Notes: generated from the letters alone by a model not told the origin. 64,000 nt of DNA from Neptunomonas phycophila (GCF_001922575.1 NZ_MRCI01000001.1:2356001-2420000), one strand, 5' to 3'; shown: positions 26,266 through 37,070, counted from the stretch's first letter. Made by a program: numbers and translations.

Positions 26266-27159
26266 TCAGCTGTTAGTATCAGTATGAGCAGGTCGATCTA
26301 ACAAGCGACAGACTACCTCCATACCCTCTAAAATCCGCAATGTAGGACGAGAGATCAAATCGGCATCAACGGTATATAAGTGGCCGGCCTGTACAGCTCG
26401 AATCTCTTGCCAGGCCTCCCAGCGCTGACGCCAATGCCCCGACAACCCCTGTGTCGGAGCAAGAATCACATCAGGATTGAGAAGAACAACGTTCTCGACA
26501 CTGGTTTGGGGGACGACTTCTAGCGATCGACTAAAGAGATTGACGCCGCCGCAACGTTCGATAATGTCATTAATAGGCTGAGAGTGGTTAGCCGTCATTA
26601 AAGGAGACTCCCATAGCTGAAAAAATACGCGCGGCGGATCCTGTATAGGCTCAACGGTTAACTCAGACAGCCGTTGCAAAAACTCCCGTGCTAACTGATC
26701 TGCTTTTTTTTGAGTACCGGTAAGCCTCCCCAAATTTCTTAATGCCCGAGAGACACTCTCCAGCCCTTGAGTATCAGAGCGATAAACTTCTATACCCAAC
26801 TGTTCTAAGGTATCTAATAACTCGGGTGAGTTACCTCCCTCCCATGCAATAACCAAATCAGGCTGCAAAGCAACAATAGCCTCGATACTGACTTCATCAC
26901 TACGACCTAAGCGTGGGATAGATAAAGCCTGCTCAGGGTAATCGCTGTACTCTACTGTCGCAACAATCCGGTCTCCAATACCCAGCGAATAAAGCAGTTC
27001 AGTAGCATGCGGCGCTAACGTAACAATCCGCTGTGACGAACTAGCATGAGCAAACGAAATGGATAACAAGGAAGGAATTAAACCTAAACCAATCCCCAAA
27101 AGAACCTTCACTATTGAAGGCAAACGAGTGTGGGAAAAGTAATTGGTAAAAAAATACAT
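26266..27159 (-). CDS. btuF: Cobalamin-binding periplasmic protein BtuF-like
   Basis: 297 residues. Hydrophobic export segment (~17-40), then RIVTLAPHATELLYSLGIGDRIVATVEY, the opening of class III helical-backbone binding proteins. LQPDLVIAWEGGNSPELLDTL and FQLWESPLMTANHSQPINDIIERCGG are typical of BtuF. It binds vitamin B12 for the BtuCD importer, but no btuC or btuD is near. The ~88-bp upstream gap is too short for a cobalamin riboswitch. Siderophore-binding relatives share the fold, but the BtuF-like wording and the nearby adenosyltransferase favour B12. Confidence 0.82.
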   Translation of the reverse strand: MYFFTNYFSHTRLPSIVKVLLGIGLGLIPSLLSISFAHASSSQRIVTLAPHATELLYSLGIGDRIVATVEYSDYPEQALSIPRLGRSDEVSIEAIVALQPDLVIAWEGGNSPELLDTLEQLGIEVYRSDTQGLESVSRALRNLGRLTGTQKKADQLAREFLQRLSELTVEPIQDPPRVFFQLWESPLMTANHSQPINDIIERCGGVNLFSRSLEVVPQTSVENVVLLNPDVILAPTQGLSGHWRQRWEAWQEIRAVQAGHLYTVDADLISRPTLRILEGMEVVCRLLDRPAHTDTNS

Positions 27160-27247
27160 AACAAAAGCCTCTAGTCGATAACTTAGTATAAACCAGCTAA
27201 CGACTAGAGCAGAGTTTCTTAGGTAACCCGTACTTCACGCTAAAAAG

Positions 27248-28234
27248 CTATTGGGCTGTCAGCTTAACCAAGGTTCTGCCTCTTACTTGACCGTTTACGA
27301 TTTTCTCGGCGTATTCAGGCACCTCTTCCAGAGAAATCGTTTGGCTCATCTCAGCCAAGTCTTCGCTTGATAACAACTGTTGTAAGCGATGCCAAGCTAC
27401 GGTACGCGTTTCTTTAGGACACATGACAGAATCAACCCCTTGCAACCTAACATTACGTAGAATAAACGGCATAACTGTTGTAGGCAGTTTATACCCCCCA
27501 GCTAGGCCGCAAGCCGCAATAGCCCCCCCATAATGTGTTTCGGCAAGCATTCGAGCTAAAATGGTATCTCCAACGGTATCAATACCACCCGCCCAACGCT
27601 GTTTTTCTAATGGTTTTGCAGGTTCTTGCATGGAGTCTCGGCTAATAACTCGACTAGCGCCCATAGCAATCAGATACGACTCCATCTCAGCCCGCCCTGT
27701 TACCGCTACAGCCTCGTAGCCTAATGCAGCCAGTAAACGCAGTGCAACCGAGCCTACACCACCGGCGGCTCCTGAAACGACAACTTCACCCGACTCAGGT
27801 GTCACACCGGCTTCCTCCAGTGCCATGACGCATAACATGGCGGTTAACCCCGCCGTGCCTATAACCATTGCATCATGGCTGGTCATTCCAGACGGAAGCG
27901 GAACACACCATTCAGGTTTTAGCCGTGCTTTTTCTGATAGACCACCCCAGAAACGCTCGCCAACACTCCAGCCGGTCATAATAATAGTATCGCCTACGCT
28001 GAACTCATCCGAATGACTTTCAGTGACAGTACCTGCTAGATCGATCCCCGGAACCATGGGAAATTGCGACACAATACGCCCGGTTCCTGTGATCGCCAGA
28101 CCATCTTTATAATTAATTGATGAGTAATCAACATCGACAAGTAACGGCTCATTTGGCAGATCACTTACCTCAAGATCACGAACTTCAGCCTTTGTTTTTC
28201 CATCAATTTGATCTAATACCAGTGCTTTAAACAT
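27248..28234 (-). CDS. acuI: Acryloyl-CoA reductase AcuI (YhdH), MDR family
   Basis: 328 residues, closely similar along its length to E. coli YhdH/AcuI (DGKTKAEVRDL, SSINYKDGLAITG, FPMVPGIDLAGTV, GTAGLTAMLCVMALE, LPTTVMPFILRNVRLQGVDS). It has the NADPH-binding GAAGGVGSVALR glycine motif and lacks structural zinc cysteines. AcuI reduces the toxic acryloyl-CoA to propionyl-CoA. In marine bacteria this lets them use or detoxify acrylate from DMSP. A GntR/FCD regulator is divergent. No DMSP lyase is in the window, so general detoxification is equally possible. Confidence 0.9.
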   Translation of the reverse strand: MFKALVLDQIDGKTKAEVRDLEVSDLPNEPLLVDVDYSSINYKDGLAITGTGRIVSQFPMVPGIDLAGTVTESHSDEFSVGDTIIMTGWSVGERFWGGLSEKARLKPEWCVPLPSGMTSHDAMVIGTAGLTAMLCVMALEEAGVTPESGEVVVSGAAGGVGSVALRLLAALGYEAVAVTGRAEMESYLIAMGASRVISRDSMQEPAKPLEKQRWAGGIDTVGDTILARMLAETHYGGAIAACGLAGGYKLPTTVMPFILRNVRLQGVDSVMCPKETRTVAWHRLQQLLSSEDLAEMSQTISLEEVPEYAEKIVNGQVRGRTLVKLTAQ

Positions 28235-28303
28235 ACCCTGCTCCTTTTTAGATTTATTGAGCCATTCATTAATGCCTATGGCTAAGCGGCGTATTGATAA
28301 AAC

Positions 28304-28320
28304 AATTTGTCTTACAATTT
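28304..28320. promoter_or_regulatory. Operator candidate between acuI and the GntR gene
   Basis: TTGT-CTT-ACAA (28307-28317), extended by partly matching A/T flanks, is a dyad of the TTGT-N-ACAA form favoured by FCD-type GntR regulators. It lies in the 168-bp divergent gap. A second looser ATTTGT/ACAAAT pair is at about 28348-28370. Confidence 0.45.
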
Positions 28321-28402
28321 AACATTTAAGATATTATTGATTTATGTATTTGTAAAGCAAATTAACAAATAGGCAAAAATATGAAATACTCATTTGGCCA
28401 CT

Positions 28403-29170
28403 ATGCAATTTACGAGCGACATTGTGAAAGAAATACCGTTTAACCCCGTTAGCGCACACAGCCTCTCTCGGCAAATTGCCGACCAGATCCGCAACGCCAT
28501 TTTAGAGGGCTCCTTACGAGCAGATGATCGCTTGCCTACTGAAGGCGAGCTCGCACAGCGCTTTAACGTATCACGACCGACGATACGCGAAGCACTTAAA
28601 CGACTAGCTGCGCAAAATCTAGTTCGCTCTAAGCGCGGTCCCACCGGTGGGACCTTTATTCAAACGCCGGATTTATTAGCCTTAAGCGAATCACTGGCCA
28701 GCACCACAACATTACTAGTTGGCTTTGAAAGCTTCACATGGGATGAGGTCACACAAACGCGTTTAGAAATGGAAAAGACCTGTGCTCGATTAGCTGCCGC
28801 GCAACGAACAGAAAAGGACATTGAGCAACTTGAGGCAACATTGAAAACACAAGCGAATGAAGCTTTGAGTGCAGAGGAACTCTGCGTTTCAGATGTCCAA
28901 TTCCACCGTCAAATAGCTAACGCGACAGGCAACAAAATGATGAGCTACCTTATGTCGAGCGTGATTGAGGCGTTACAACCCGCCACAAATCTAGCCGCGT
29001 TTAGGCATCGTTCACATGCGGTTATTTATGATCAACATCGTCGCCTTTTGGATGCCATTATTGATCAGCATGAAGAAGAAGCAGCATCAGTCATGGATGA
29101 GCAAGTAAACTATATGGCTCAGCAATTGTCAGATGCTCGAAAGGCACATAATCAGGCGAATCAATCATAA
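28403..29170 (+). CDS. GntR-family regulator, FCD (FadR-like) subfamily
   Basis: 255 residues from the ATG at 28403; the frame can also open at a TTG three codons earlier, and neither has a clear ribosome site. N-terminal winged helix (SLSRQIADQIRNAILEGSLR, TEGELAQRFNVSRPTIREAL), then an all-helical FCD effector domain with its metal-binding Asp and His residues (CVSDVQFHRQIANATGN, later HRRLLDAI). It is divergent from acuI and probably controls it. The effector might be an acyl-CoA or small carboxylate; that is inference. Confidence 0.87.
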   Translation: MQFTSDIVKEIPFNPVSAHSLSRQIADQIRNAILEGSLRADDRLPTEGELAQRFNVSRPTIREALKRLAAQNLVRSKRGPTGGTFIQTPDLLALSESLASTTTLLVGFESFTWDEVTQTRLEMEKTCARLAAAQRTEKDIEQLEATLKTQANEALSAEELCVSDVQFHRQIANATGNKMMSYLMSSVIEALQPATNLAAFRHRSHAVIYDQHRRLLDAIIDQHEEEAASVMDEQVNYMAQQLSDARKAHNQANQS

Positions 29171-29260
29171 ATCAGTGACCTTTAGATTGTGGGCATTATT
29201 GTATTTTTGATTTATGCTACTTTCATAATTTTAAAATTAGTACGGCTATGAGGAATAACG

Positions 29261-29785
29261 GTGGAAGATAATACACTTTGGATTTTTAGCATTGTAGCGC
29301 TTGTCATTGGTGCAATAATTGGCTTTTTGGTCGGTCGCTCTGGTGGACGCAGTGTTAAGCAACAAGAGCTAGATAAAGTACAGCAAGAGCTAGATAGCTA
29401 CAAAAAACAAGTTTCAGGCCACTTTGAGGAGACTGCTGACCTCGTTAATAAAATGACCGAATCCTATCGCGATGTTTATAAGCACCTTGCTACAAGCGCA
29501 ACCACTTTGTGTGATGCAACCACAGCTGCCGCAATTACATCAACCTTAGTCCCACAACTCACTGAGGCGAAGGAAGTAGAACAAGAAGAAGAGGTTTCTG
29601 AAGAGGCGTTAACGGCCACAGAGAGCGATGTAGAACCGCCTCGTGATTACGCCCCCAAAAAGCCTGACGAACAAGGGACCCTGTCCGAAAGTTACGGTTT
29701 GAAAAATGCTAAAGAAACAACAGCCGAAGCTGGTGAAACACCCGAAGTCGAAACAGCAGAGAAAAAACCAGAAAAAAGTGAATAG
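29261..29785 (+). CDS. zapG: ZapG (YhcB, DUF1043) family membrane protein
   Basis: 174 residues, GTG start at 29261 with AGGAAT upstream. One N-terminal membrane span (~7-26, FSIVALVIGAIIGFLVGR) and a cytoplasmic coiled coil (KQQELDKVQQELDSYKKQ). The conserved block HFEETADLVNKMTESYRDVYKHLA is the DUF1043 hallmark. The tail is acidic and disordered. E. coli YhcB/ZapG affects cell division, envelope synthesis and shape. It sits near Nif3 and the AlgW/DegS protease. Confidence 0.87.
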   Translation: MEDNTLWIFSIVALVIGAIIGFLVGRSGGRSVKQQELDKVQQELDSYKKQVSGHFEETADLVNKMTESYRDVYKHLATSATTLCDATTAAAITSTLVPQLTEAKEVEQEEEVSEEALTATESDVEPPRDYAPKKPDEQGTLSESYGLKNAKETTAEAGETPEVETAEKKPEKSE

Positions 29786-29843
29786 CAGTCATTCTCTACC
29801 GAGCTTTATACCAGGTTACATCAATAATCCAATATAAGCTCAC

Positions 29844-29878
29844 CCGGTTATCCATTGAAAACTACAATGGATAACCGG
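29844..29878. terminator. Strong 14-bp hairpin between convergent genes
   Basis: CCGGTTATCCATTG and CAATGGATAACCGG form a perfect 14-bp stem with a 7-nt loop, placed between zapG and the Nif3 gene. No T-run follows on either strand, so it may be a non-canonical terminator or 3'-end stabiliser. I saw no second copy in the window. Confidence 0.5.
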
Positions 29879-29903
29879 CTCTAATCACTAAACTATCACA
29901 GGT

Positions 29904-30665
29904 TTATACTGGGTTAGGTATCTCTATATAGCGATGCTCAATCCCAAACTTACTCGCCAAATGCTCCCCTAATGCCTGTACTCCATATCGCTCTGTCGCA
30001 TGGTGACCAGCGGCAAAATAATCAATCTCCATCTCTTTAGCAAAATGGTATGTCGGCTCGGATACCTCACCGGATATATAGGCATCGACCCCTGCTGCCA
30101 GCGCTTTATCTATATAACCCTGCGCTCCCCCTGTACACCAAGCTATTTTCTTAATCGGGTGCCCAATACCTTGTATGTGCAATGGTGTTCGTTCTAACAC
30201 AGCCGCTAATTGCTCGGCTAGCTTCCCTCCTGAAATCGGCTCGGGCAACTCACCTACCATACCAATAGCACGGCCCAAGGGAGCATCGAGCCCTCCGGTA
30301 ATTTGCCAGCCCATTTTTTTTGCCAACATAGCGTTATTGCCAAATTCAGGGTGTGCGTCTAAAGGCAAATGAAAACCTAGCAAACTTATATCATTTCCTA
30401 ATAGTGTTGCTAAACGACGTTTTTTCATTCCTGTAATACATTCACTTTCACCACGCCAAAAGTATCCATGATGAACTAAGACCAAATCAGCACTGTATTG
30501 CACAGCCGCATCAAGCAACGCCTGCGAAGCTGTCACGCCCGTTACAATACGCTGGACTGTTTCCTTGCCTTGTACCTGCAGACCATTAGGGCTGTAATCT
30601 TTAAACTCTTTTACGTTTAACAATTCTTCACAATAATTAACCAGACTTGTTAACGAAACTGACAT
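29904..30665 (-). CDS. Nif3-like dinuclear metal protein (YbgI family)
   Basis: 253 residues, no insertion domain. Metal ligands are visible in ADLVLVHHGYFWRG, LPLDAHPEFGNN and the C-terminal YFAAGHHATERYG. Proteins of this family form hexameric toroids with a di-metal site; the best supported role is as a GTP cyclohydrolase-like or metal-chaperone-like hydrolase, still unsettled. It is encoded divergently beside algW, as in Pseudomonas. Confidence 0.9.
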   Translation of the reverse strand: MSVSLTSLVNYCEELLNVKEFKDYSPNGLQVQGKETVQRIVTGVTASQALLDAAVQYSADLVLVHHGYFWRGESECITGMKKRRLATLLGNDISLLGFHLPLDAHPEFGNNAMLAKKMGWQITGGLDAPLGRAIGMVGELPEPISGGKLAEQLAAVLERTPLHIQGIGHPIKKIAWCTGGAQGYIDKALAAGVDAYISGEVSEPTYHFAKEMEIDYFAAGHHATERYGVQALGEHLASKFGIEHRYIEIPNPV

Positions 30666-30753
30666 AAAATGAACTCCCTATTAGCCACGGTGATGCAGTA
30701 AACGTATAATTCTACGTAATCCTTTTTTTTACACCAGCTTTGCGGATATTTAG

Positions 30754-31911
30754 ATGCGTAATTTCAGCTTTCTTGGCTGGCCAATTGTTACAGGTGTGCT
30801 GATAGCTGTTATTTTATTGCAGTTTTTTCCTAACCTTTTGGCGCCGCCCGTTACAACAGTCGAAATTAAAGAAACACAGCTACCGACTAACCTAATTGGC
30901 CAAGGGTTAGGCAACGGCCCTGTTTCTTATTCTGACGCTGTCCAAAAAGCAGCGCCTGCCGTCGTTAATATATACTCCAGCAAAAAAGTTGAAGAAAAAG
31001 ATAACGAAGCCCGCGCAAATGACCCGCTGTTTCGACGCTTCTATGAAAACGGTGATCAACCACAACGCCAACGCGTTCGTTCAAGTCTTGGCTCAGGCGT
31101 CATCATTAACAGCCAAGGCTATATCATTACGAATAACCATGTTATTGCCGAAGCTGATTCAATCATCATTGCTTTACATGATGGCCGCGAAGCTGAAGCT
31201 AGCGTGATTGGGATGGACCCTGAAACCGATTTAGCTATCTTAAAAATTAAAATGAATAACTTACCCACCATCACCCTCTCCCCTTCAGAAAACTTGCGGG
31301 TAGGTGATGTCGTATTAGCAATCGGCAACCCATTTGGTGTAGGTCAGACTGTCACTATGGGTATAGTCAGTGCTACAGGCCGCAACCGGCTAGGCCTAAA
31401 TACTTATGAGGACTTTTTACAGACAGACGCCGCGATTAACCCAGGCAACTCTGGTGGTGCGCTCATAGACGCCAACGGAAACCTCATAGGCATTAATACC
31501 GCTATTTTCTCAAAAACGGGTGGATCACAAGGCATCGGTTTTGCTATTCCATCTAGTCTAGCCAAAAAAGTAATGGCGGATCTGATCGAACACGGGCGTG
31601 TTATTCGTGGCTGGCTGGGTATCGAAGGCCAGGAGTTAACTCCAAGCCTAGCAGAGTCCTTTGATATCGAGATGACTAGCGGGCTTATTATCGCCGGGGT
31701 CTATCGTGATAGCCCGGCTCATAAAGCAGGATTACAGCCAGGGGACATCATGGTCACACTAAACGGTGAGCCTGTGGATGCCTATCAGTCTATGCTAAGC
31801 GTAGCGGATCTCAACCCAGGGGATACATTGGTGGTTGAATATATGCGCAATGGTAAAAAGCTAAATGCTACGGTTACCGTTGGTGAACGCCCGCCTACTA
31901 AACTGAATTAG
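30754..31911 (+). CDS. algW: Periplasmic serine protease AlgW/DegS
   Basis: 385 residues. N-terminal membrane anchor (~7-28), trypsin-like domain with catalytic H129 (NNHVIAEADS), D159 (PETDLAIL) and S233 (NPGNSGGAL), then a single PDZ domain (~285-375). One PDZ plus a membrane anchor distinguishes it from DegP/DegQ. The family senses misfolded outer-membrane proteins through the PDZ and cuts anti-sigma factor RseA/MucA. No rseA or mucA is in the window. A strong terminator follows. Confidence 0.92.
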   Translation: MRNFSFLGWPIVTGVLIAVILLQFFPNLLAPPVTTVEIKETQLPTNLIGQGLGNGPVSYSDAVQKAAPAVVNIYSSKKVEEKDNEARANDPLFRRFYENGDQPQRQRVRSSLGSGVIINSQGYIITNNHVIAEADSIIIALHDGREAEASVIGMDPETDLAILKIKMNNLPTITLSPSENLRVGDVVLAIGNPFGVGQTVTMGIVSATGRNRLGLNTYEDFLQTDAAINPGNSGGALIDANGNLIGINTAIFSKTGGSQGIGFAIPSSLAKKVMADLIEHGRVIRGWLGIEGQELTPSLAESFDIEMTSGLIIAGVYRDSPAHKAGLQPGDIMVTLNGEPVDAYQSMLSVADLNPGDTLVVEYMRNGKKLNATVTVGERPPTKLN

Positions 31912-31960
31912 CACAATCGTCGTACCTTTTTACGATGGAAAGAGTAAATAGAGTCACATA

Positions 31961-31988
31961 AAAAAAGACCCTTAATGGGTCTTTTTTT
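31961..31988. terminator. Bidirectional terminator between algW and hisD
   Basis: AAAAAAGACCC (31961-31971) pairs with GGGTCTTTTTTT (31977-31988) around a 5-nt loop, with T-runs in both directions. Confidence 0.88.
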
Positions 31989-32025
31989 ATAACGGTCTAT
32001 AGCGTCCACGCACATGTGTTGGCGC

Positions 32026-33333
32026 TCAGTCCTTTATGCGGTATTCAGCCGATCGCGCATGCGCTGTTAAGCTCTCGCCTCGCGCTAAAACAGAAGCAAT
32101 TTTTCCTGTTTCTGAGGCACCATCTTCCGAAAACATAATCAGAGAAGAACGTTTTTGGAAATCATATACACCCAAAGGTGACGAAAAACGAGCCGTTCCT
32201 GATGTAGGCAAAACGTGATTAGGTCCAGCGCAATAATCACCTAACGCTTCTGCCGTGTAGCGGCCCATGAAAATAGCCCCAGCGTGGCGTATTTTTGGCA
32301 ACATTGCTTTAGGGTCTTCAACCGACAATTCTAAGTGTTCAGGCGCTATACGGTTACTCACCTCTGCCGCTTCATCCATATCAACGACATGAATGAGGGC
32401 TGCGCGCTCACGCATAGACACTTCGATAATAGCTTGGCGTTCCATAGTTGGTAACAATTTGCTGATACTTGCTTCTACTGCATCTAAATACTCAGCATTA
32501 GGGCAAACTAGAATCGATTGCGCATCTTCATCATGCTCAGCTTGTGAGAACAAATCCATTGCAATCCAATCGGGATCTGTTTTTCCATCACATACGACCA
32601 ATATCTCAGATGGGCCCGCTATCATATCAATACCCACGGCCCCAAATACGGCGCGTTTAGCTGTTGCCACAAAGATATTGCCAGGACCCACAATTTTATC
32701 CACTTTAGGGACAGACTGTGTGCCATATGCAAGCGCAGCAACCGCTTGTGCTCCGCCGATGGTAAACACTTTATCCACACCCGCCAAGCAAGCGGCAGCC
32801 AACACCAGCTCGTTTAATTCACCATTAGGCGTCGGGACGACCATTATCAACTCGCCAACACCGGCTACCTTAGCCGGAATAGCATTCATCAGTACTGATG
32901 ACGGATAGGCAGCCTTACCACCTGGCACGTATAAACCCACACGATCCAATGGCGTTACCTGTTGGCCAAGCATAGTGCCATCGTCTTCAGTGTAGCTCCA
33001 ACTTTCGCCCCGCTGTTTATCGTGGTAGCGGCGAATACGTTCAGCGGCTTTTTCTAATGCGTTACGTTGCTCTGTAGGCAAGCCATCAAGCGCTTGCTGT
33101 AAACGCGTCTGCGTAAGCATTAGCTGGGCCACACTCTCAACAGAAGTATTGTCGAATCGGTTTGTGTACTCAACAACAGCCTCATCACCACGGTTTTTTA
33201 CGTCGAGTAAGATATCATCAACGATCTTATTAACCGACTTATCCGAGACCGATTCCCAAGCTAGAAGCGCGTTTAGCTTCTGATCAAAGTCTGCATCGCT
33301 CGTCGTTAAACGTGTAATAGACAACTCACTCAT
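32026..33333 (-). CDS. hisD: Histidinol dehydrogenase
   Basis: 435 residues. NAD-binding and zinc-site segments are recognisable: [58 protein letters not shown], and [20 protein letters not shown] with the catalytic histidine. It makes histidine from histidinol in two oxidations. Its ATG overlaps the hisG stop by 4 bp. hisC, which follows hisD in Pseudomonas, is absent; the gene ends at the algW terminator. Confidence 0.96.
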   Translation of the reverse strand: MSELSITRLTTSDADFDQKLNALLAWESVSDKSVNKIVDDILLDVKNRGDEAVVEYTNRFDNTSVESVAQLMLTQTRLQQALDGLPTEQRNALEKAAERIRRYHDKQRGESWSYTEDDGTMLGQQVTPLDRVGLYVPGGKAAYPSSVLMNAIPAKVAGVGELIMVVPTPNGELNELVLAAACLAGVDKVFTIGGAQAVAALAYGTQSVPKVDKIVGPGNIFVATAKRAVFGAVGIDMIAGPSEILVVCDGKTDPDWIAMDLFSQAEHDEDAQSILVCPNAEYLDAVEASISKLLPTMERQAIIEVSMRERAALIHVVDMDEAAEVSNRIAPEHLELSVEDPKAMLPKIRHAGAIFMGRYTAEALGDYCAGPNHVLPTSGTARFSSPLGVYDFQKRSSLIMFSEDGASETGKIASVLARGESLTAHARSAEYRIKD

Positions 33334-33995
33334 TCGGAACCCTCTCTACGTTTTATTACAGCGTCGGACATCATATCGAGAATAGGTTGAATTTGACGGT
33401 GCTTCATTTTCATGGCCGCTTGCCCAACCACCAAACGAGAACTGATATCCGCAATAAAATCCATAGGCTCTAAGCCATTAGCCCGCAAAGTGTTTCCTGT
33501 ATCAACAATATCAACAATACGGTCAGCTAAGCCCATAATAGGCGCTAATTCCATCGCCCCATACAGCTTAACAATATCGACTTGGCGGCCTTGTTGAGCA
33601 AAAAACCGACGAGCGACGTTAACAAACTTGGTGGCTACACGCATGCGCCCTTCTACAGGGCCGGCATTATTTAAGCCAGCCACCATCAGTTTACATTTAC
33701 TGATTTCGAGGTCTAAGGGCTCATACAGGCCTTCGCCTCCATGTTCCATTAAGACATCTTTACCGGCAATACCCATGTCAGCCCCGCCATACTCTACATA
33801 AGTAGGTACATCAGTAGCACGAATAACAACTAACTTTATGTTGTCATGGTTAGTATCGAAAATGAGCTTGCGGCTTTTAAAAATATTTTCCGCAGGCGTG
33901 ATGTTAGCCGCTTCAAGCAAAGGAAGCGTTTCTTCTAAAATTCGCCCTTTCGACAGCGCAATGGTGAGCTGCTGCTTTTTCATCATACTATTCAT
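33330..33995 (-). CDS. hisG: ATP phosphoribosyltransferase, short form
   Basis: 221 residues from the ATG at 33995. An upstream GTG (34004) and ATGs at 33986 and 33983 are also in frame, and none has a strong ribosome site. [19 protein letters not shown] opens the family; [19 protein letters not shown] is the PRPP-binding loop. It catalyses the first step of histidine synthesis. The short form lacks the C-terminal regulatory ACT domain and needs HisZ, which is not in the window. It lies between murA (20 bp) and hisD. Confidence 0.93.
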   Translation of the reverse strand: MNSMMKKQQLTIALSKGRILEETLPLLEAANITPAENIFKSRKLIFDTNHDNIKLVVIRATDVPTYVEYGGADMGIAGKDVLMEHGGEGLYEPLDLEISKCKLMVAGLNNAGPVEGRMRVATKFVNVARRFFAQQGRQVDIVKLYGAMELAPIMGLADRIVDIVDTGNTLRANGLEPMDFIADISSRLVVGQAAMKMKHRQIQPILDMMSDAVIKRREGSE

Positions 33996-34015
33996 GGATA
34001 TCACTTATTACGTAT

Positions 34016-35278
<1,263 letters not shown>

Positions 35279-35317
35279 TCAGGAATTCCGACCGTTTTGA
35301 TCACGTTCTGACACGAT

Positions 35318-35560
35318 TCAGCCCTGAAGGGACTGCCACTGTTCAGGAGTATAAGTTTTAATTGTCAGCGCATGAATGGTGCCATTGGCAATATATTCAT
35401 TCAGGCACTGATAGACGAGTTGTTGCTTTTTAACGGGCATAAGACCCGCAAATTGAGGGCTGATTACAGTTACCTGAAAATCACACCCCTCACCAGCGGT
35501 CATCACTTCGGCATCCGAGAGATGCGATTCAATAATCTGTTTAACTTCTTCAGCTTGCAT
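35318..35560 (-). CDS. ibaG: BolA-family protein IbaG
   Basis: 80 residues. Class II KH-like BolA fold with the helix-turn segment FQVTVISPQFAGLMPVKKQQ and the YQCLNEYIANGTIHALTIKTYTPEQW C terminus; an invariant His (HALTIKT) can ligate an iron-sulfur cluster with a monothiol glutaredoxin. IbaG is linked to acid stress and iron-sulfur trafficking in E. coli, and its place between murA and mlaB is conserved. Confidence 0.9.
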   Translation of the reverse strand: MQAEEVKQIIESHLSDAEVMTAGEGCDFQVTVISPQFAGLMPVKKQQLVYQCLNEYIANGTIHALTIKTYTPEQWQSLQG

Positions 35561-35632
35561 GAAGTGCTCCGATTACATCATTAATTCGATTAAGGAGCGG
35601 AATGATACCGAATTGAGCACAAAAAGGCGAAA

Positions 35633-35959
35633 TTAATAGCCGGATTCCGCCTGATTAGAAGAGAAGTGATCCAGCCCAACCAAGTCCGAAATAGACGCCA
35701 TATCCGCTGGCAGACATTCAAATGCCAAAGTTTTATTCAATTGCTTAGCTAAACGCATACAACATAAACAAAACGACAAGGCTGAGCTGTCAGCTTGGTT
35801 AACGCGTGAGAAATCAATGACACAATCTGCCTGAGCATCACTGATCGCTTTTTCGGCGGCTTCGCGGACAGCAATCACGCTAGAGAAAAGCAAGTCAGAC
35901 TCAATAAAAATCCGCTGCCCGCCTTCAGCAATATCAATTAGCTGCAGTGATGCACTCAT
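35633..35959 (-). CDS. mlaB: STAS-domain protein MlaB
   Basis: 108 residues. STAS fold with CVIDFSRVNQADSSALSFCL, the phospho-loop region. MlaB is the cytoplasmic partner that stabilises the MlaF ATPase. Three bases separate it from mlaC. Confidence 0.87.
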   Translation of the reverse strand: MSASLQLIDIAEGGQRIFIESDLLFSSVIAVREAAEKAISDAQADCVIDFSRVNQADSSALSFCLCCMRLAKQLNKTLAFECLPADMASISDLVGLDHFSSNQAESGY

Positions 35960-35962
35960 CGG

Positions 35963-36592
35963 CTAGCCCTGTGTAGCAGGTGGATTAATCTGCGATTGCC
36001 ATGCATCAACTACTTTGCCAACATCATAGCTATTACGCTGCATCAAGTCTGAGAATTGGTTTTTGAACGTAATACGGAAATTAATACCATTCATAATGAC
36101 ATTCACCAACTTCCAATGCTCGTCAGTTTTCACCATATAGTTCACCAACGTGTAAACAGTACCATCACCAGACGTGACATCCACTGTTACAATTTGTTTA
36201 TCATCTTCAGGGCTCGGCGACGTTGGTGGGGAAATCGAGTACTCTTTAATATCAAATCCGACTAATGATTTAGCGTATGTCTTAATCAGCGTTTGCTTAA
36301 AAACAACCGCAAACTTAGCGCGCTGCTCCTCAGTCGCTTGACGATAGTATTTACCCATTACCCAGCTAGAAATGTAAGTGAAATCTACATCACGGTCCAC
36401 GATGGCAGCAATATCCTTTGCCAGCTCGTCTTCATTAGGGTTTTGTTGGTCATGGTACTTATCTACCACAGCAATCATGTCTTTGATTGACGCATCAACC
36501 TGTGTCTTCGCTTCATCATATGAAGCCATCACACTAAAGCTTAGCAAGAAAGCAGCACATGTGATTGCCACTTTAGATATAACTTGTTTCAT
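35963..36592 (-). CDS. mlaC: Periplasmic phospholipid carrier MlaC
   Basis: 209 residues with a signal peptide (ISKVAITCAAFLLSFSVMA). The Tol-Tol-associated Ttg2D/MlaC fold is shown by VDFTYISSWVMGKYYRQATEEQRAKFAVVFKQTL and the C-terminal INFRITFKNQF. It shuttles phospholipid between MlaA at the outer membrane and the MlaFEDB complex. It follows mlaD by 14 bp. Confidence 0.93.
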   Translation of the reverse strand: MKQVISKVAITCAAFLLSFSVMASYDEAKTQVDASIKDMIAVVDKYHDQQNPNEDELAKDIAAIVDRDVDFTYISSWVMGKYYRQATEEQRAKFAVVFKQTLIKTYAKSLVGFDIKEYSISPPTSPSPEDDKQIVTVDVTSGDGTVYTLVNYMVKTDEHWKLVNVIMNGINFRITFKNQFSDLMQRNSYDVGKVVDAWQSQINPPATQG

Positions 36593-36606
36593 TGTGAGGT
36601 ATTCTC

Positions 36607-37068
36607 CTACTCACTAACCTTATTAAATAAGAATTTGCCGATAAGGTTTTCTAGCACCATAGCTGACTGCGTATCAGCAATAGTATCGCCGTTCTTGAGT
36701 GTATCTGGCTCAAAACCAACAGATAACCCTATGTACTGCTCACCCAGCAGGCCAGATGTCAAAATTTGTGCCGATGTGTCTTTGGACAAATAATCTACGC
36801 TAGAGTTTATATTCATTTCGACCAAAGCGACTAAGCGCTTAGTATCAATGGTAATCCGGCTGACTTCTCCAACTTGCACGCCAGATAAAGTCACTTTAGA
36901 CCGAGCCTTTAACCCCCCTATATTTTCAAAGCGGGCCTCCAAACGGTAAGTATCTTGTGCAGCAGAATTCAAACTCAAACCGCTTACGTTTATTGCGAGG
37001 CCTAAAATGGCTAGCAAGCCAAGCAGCATAAATAGACCAACGCTCACTTCAATCCAGCGTGTACGCAT
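36607..37068 (-). CDS. mlaD: MCE-domain protein MlaD
   Basis: 153 residues. One membrane span (~9-29) and one MCE domain (YRLEARFENIGGLKARSKVTLSG... LLGEQYIGLSVG). It forms the hexameric periplasmic ring over MlaE. Slightly shorter than E. coli MlaD (183), mainly at the C-terminal helix. Confidence 0.93.
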   Translation of the reverse strand: MRTRWIEVSVGLFMLLGLLAILGLAINVSGLSLNSAAQDTYRLEARFENIGGLKARSKVTLSGVQVGEVSRITIDTKRLVALVEMNINSSVDYLSKDTSAQILTSGLLGEQYIGLSVGFEPDTLKNGDTIADTQSAMVLENLIGKFLFNKVSE

Positions 37069-37070
37069 TG

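Noticed and set aside
27160-27247. A cobalamin riboswitch before btuF
   Set aside because: The gap is only 88 bp and has no B12-box-like sequence that I can see.
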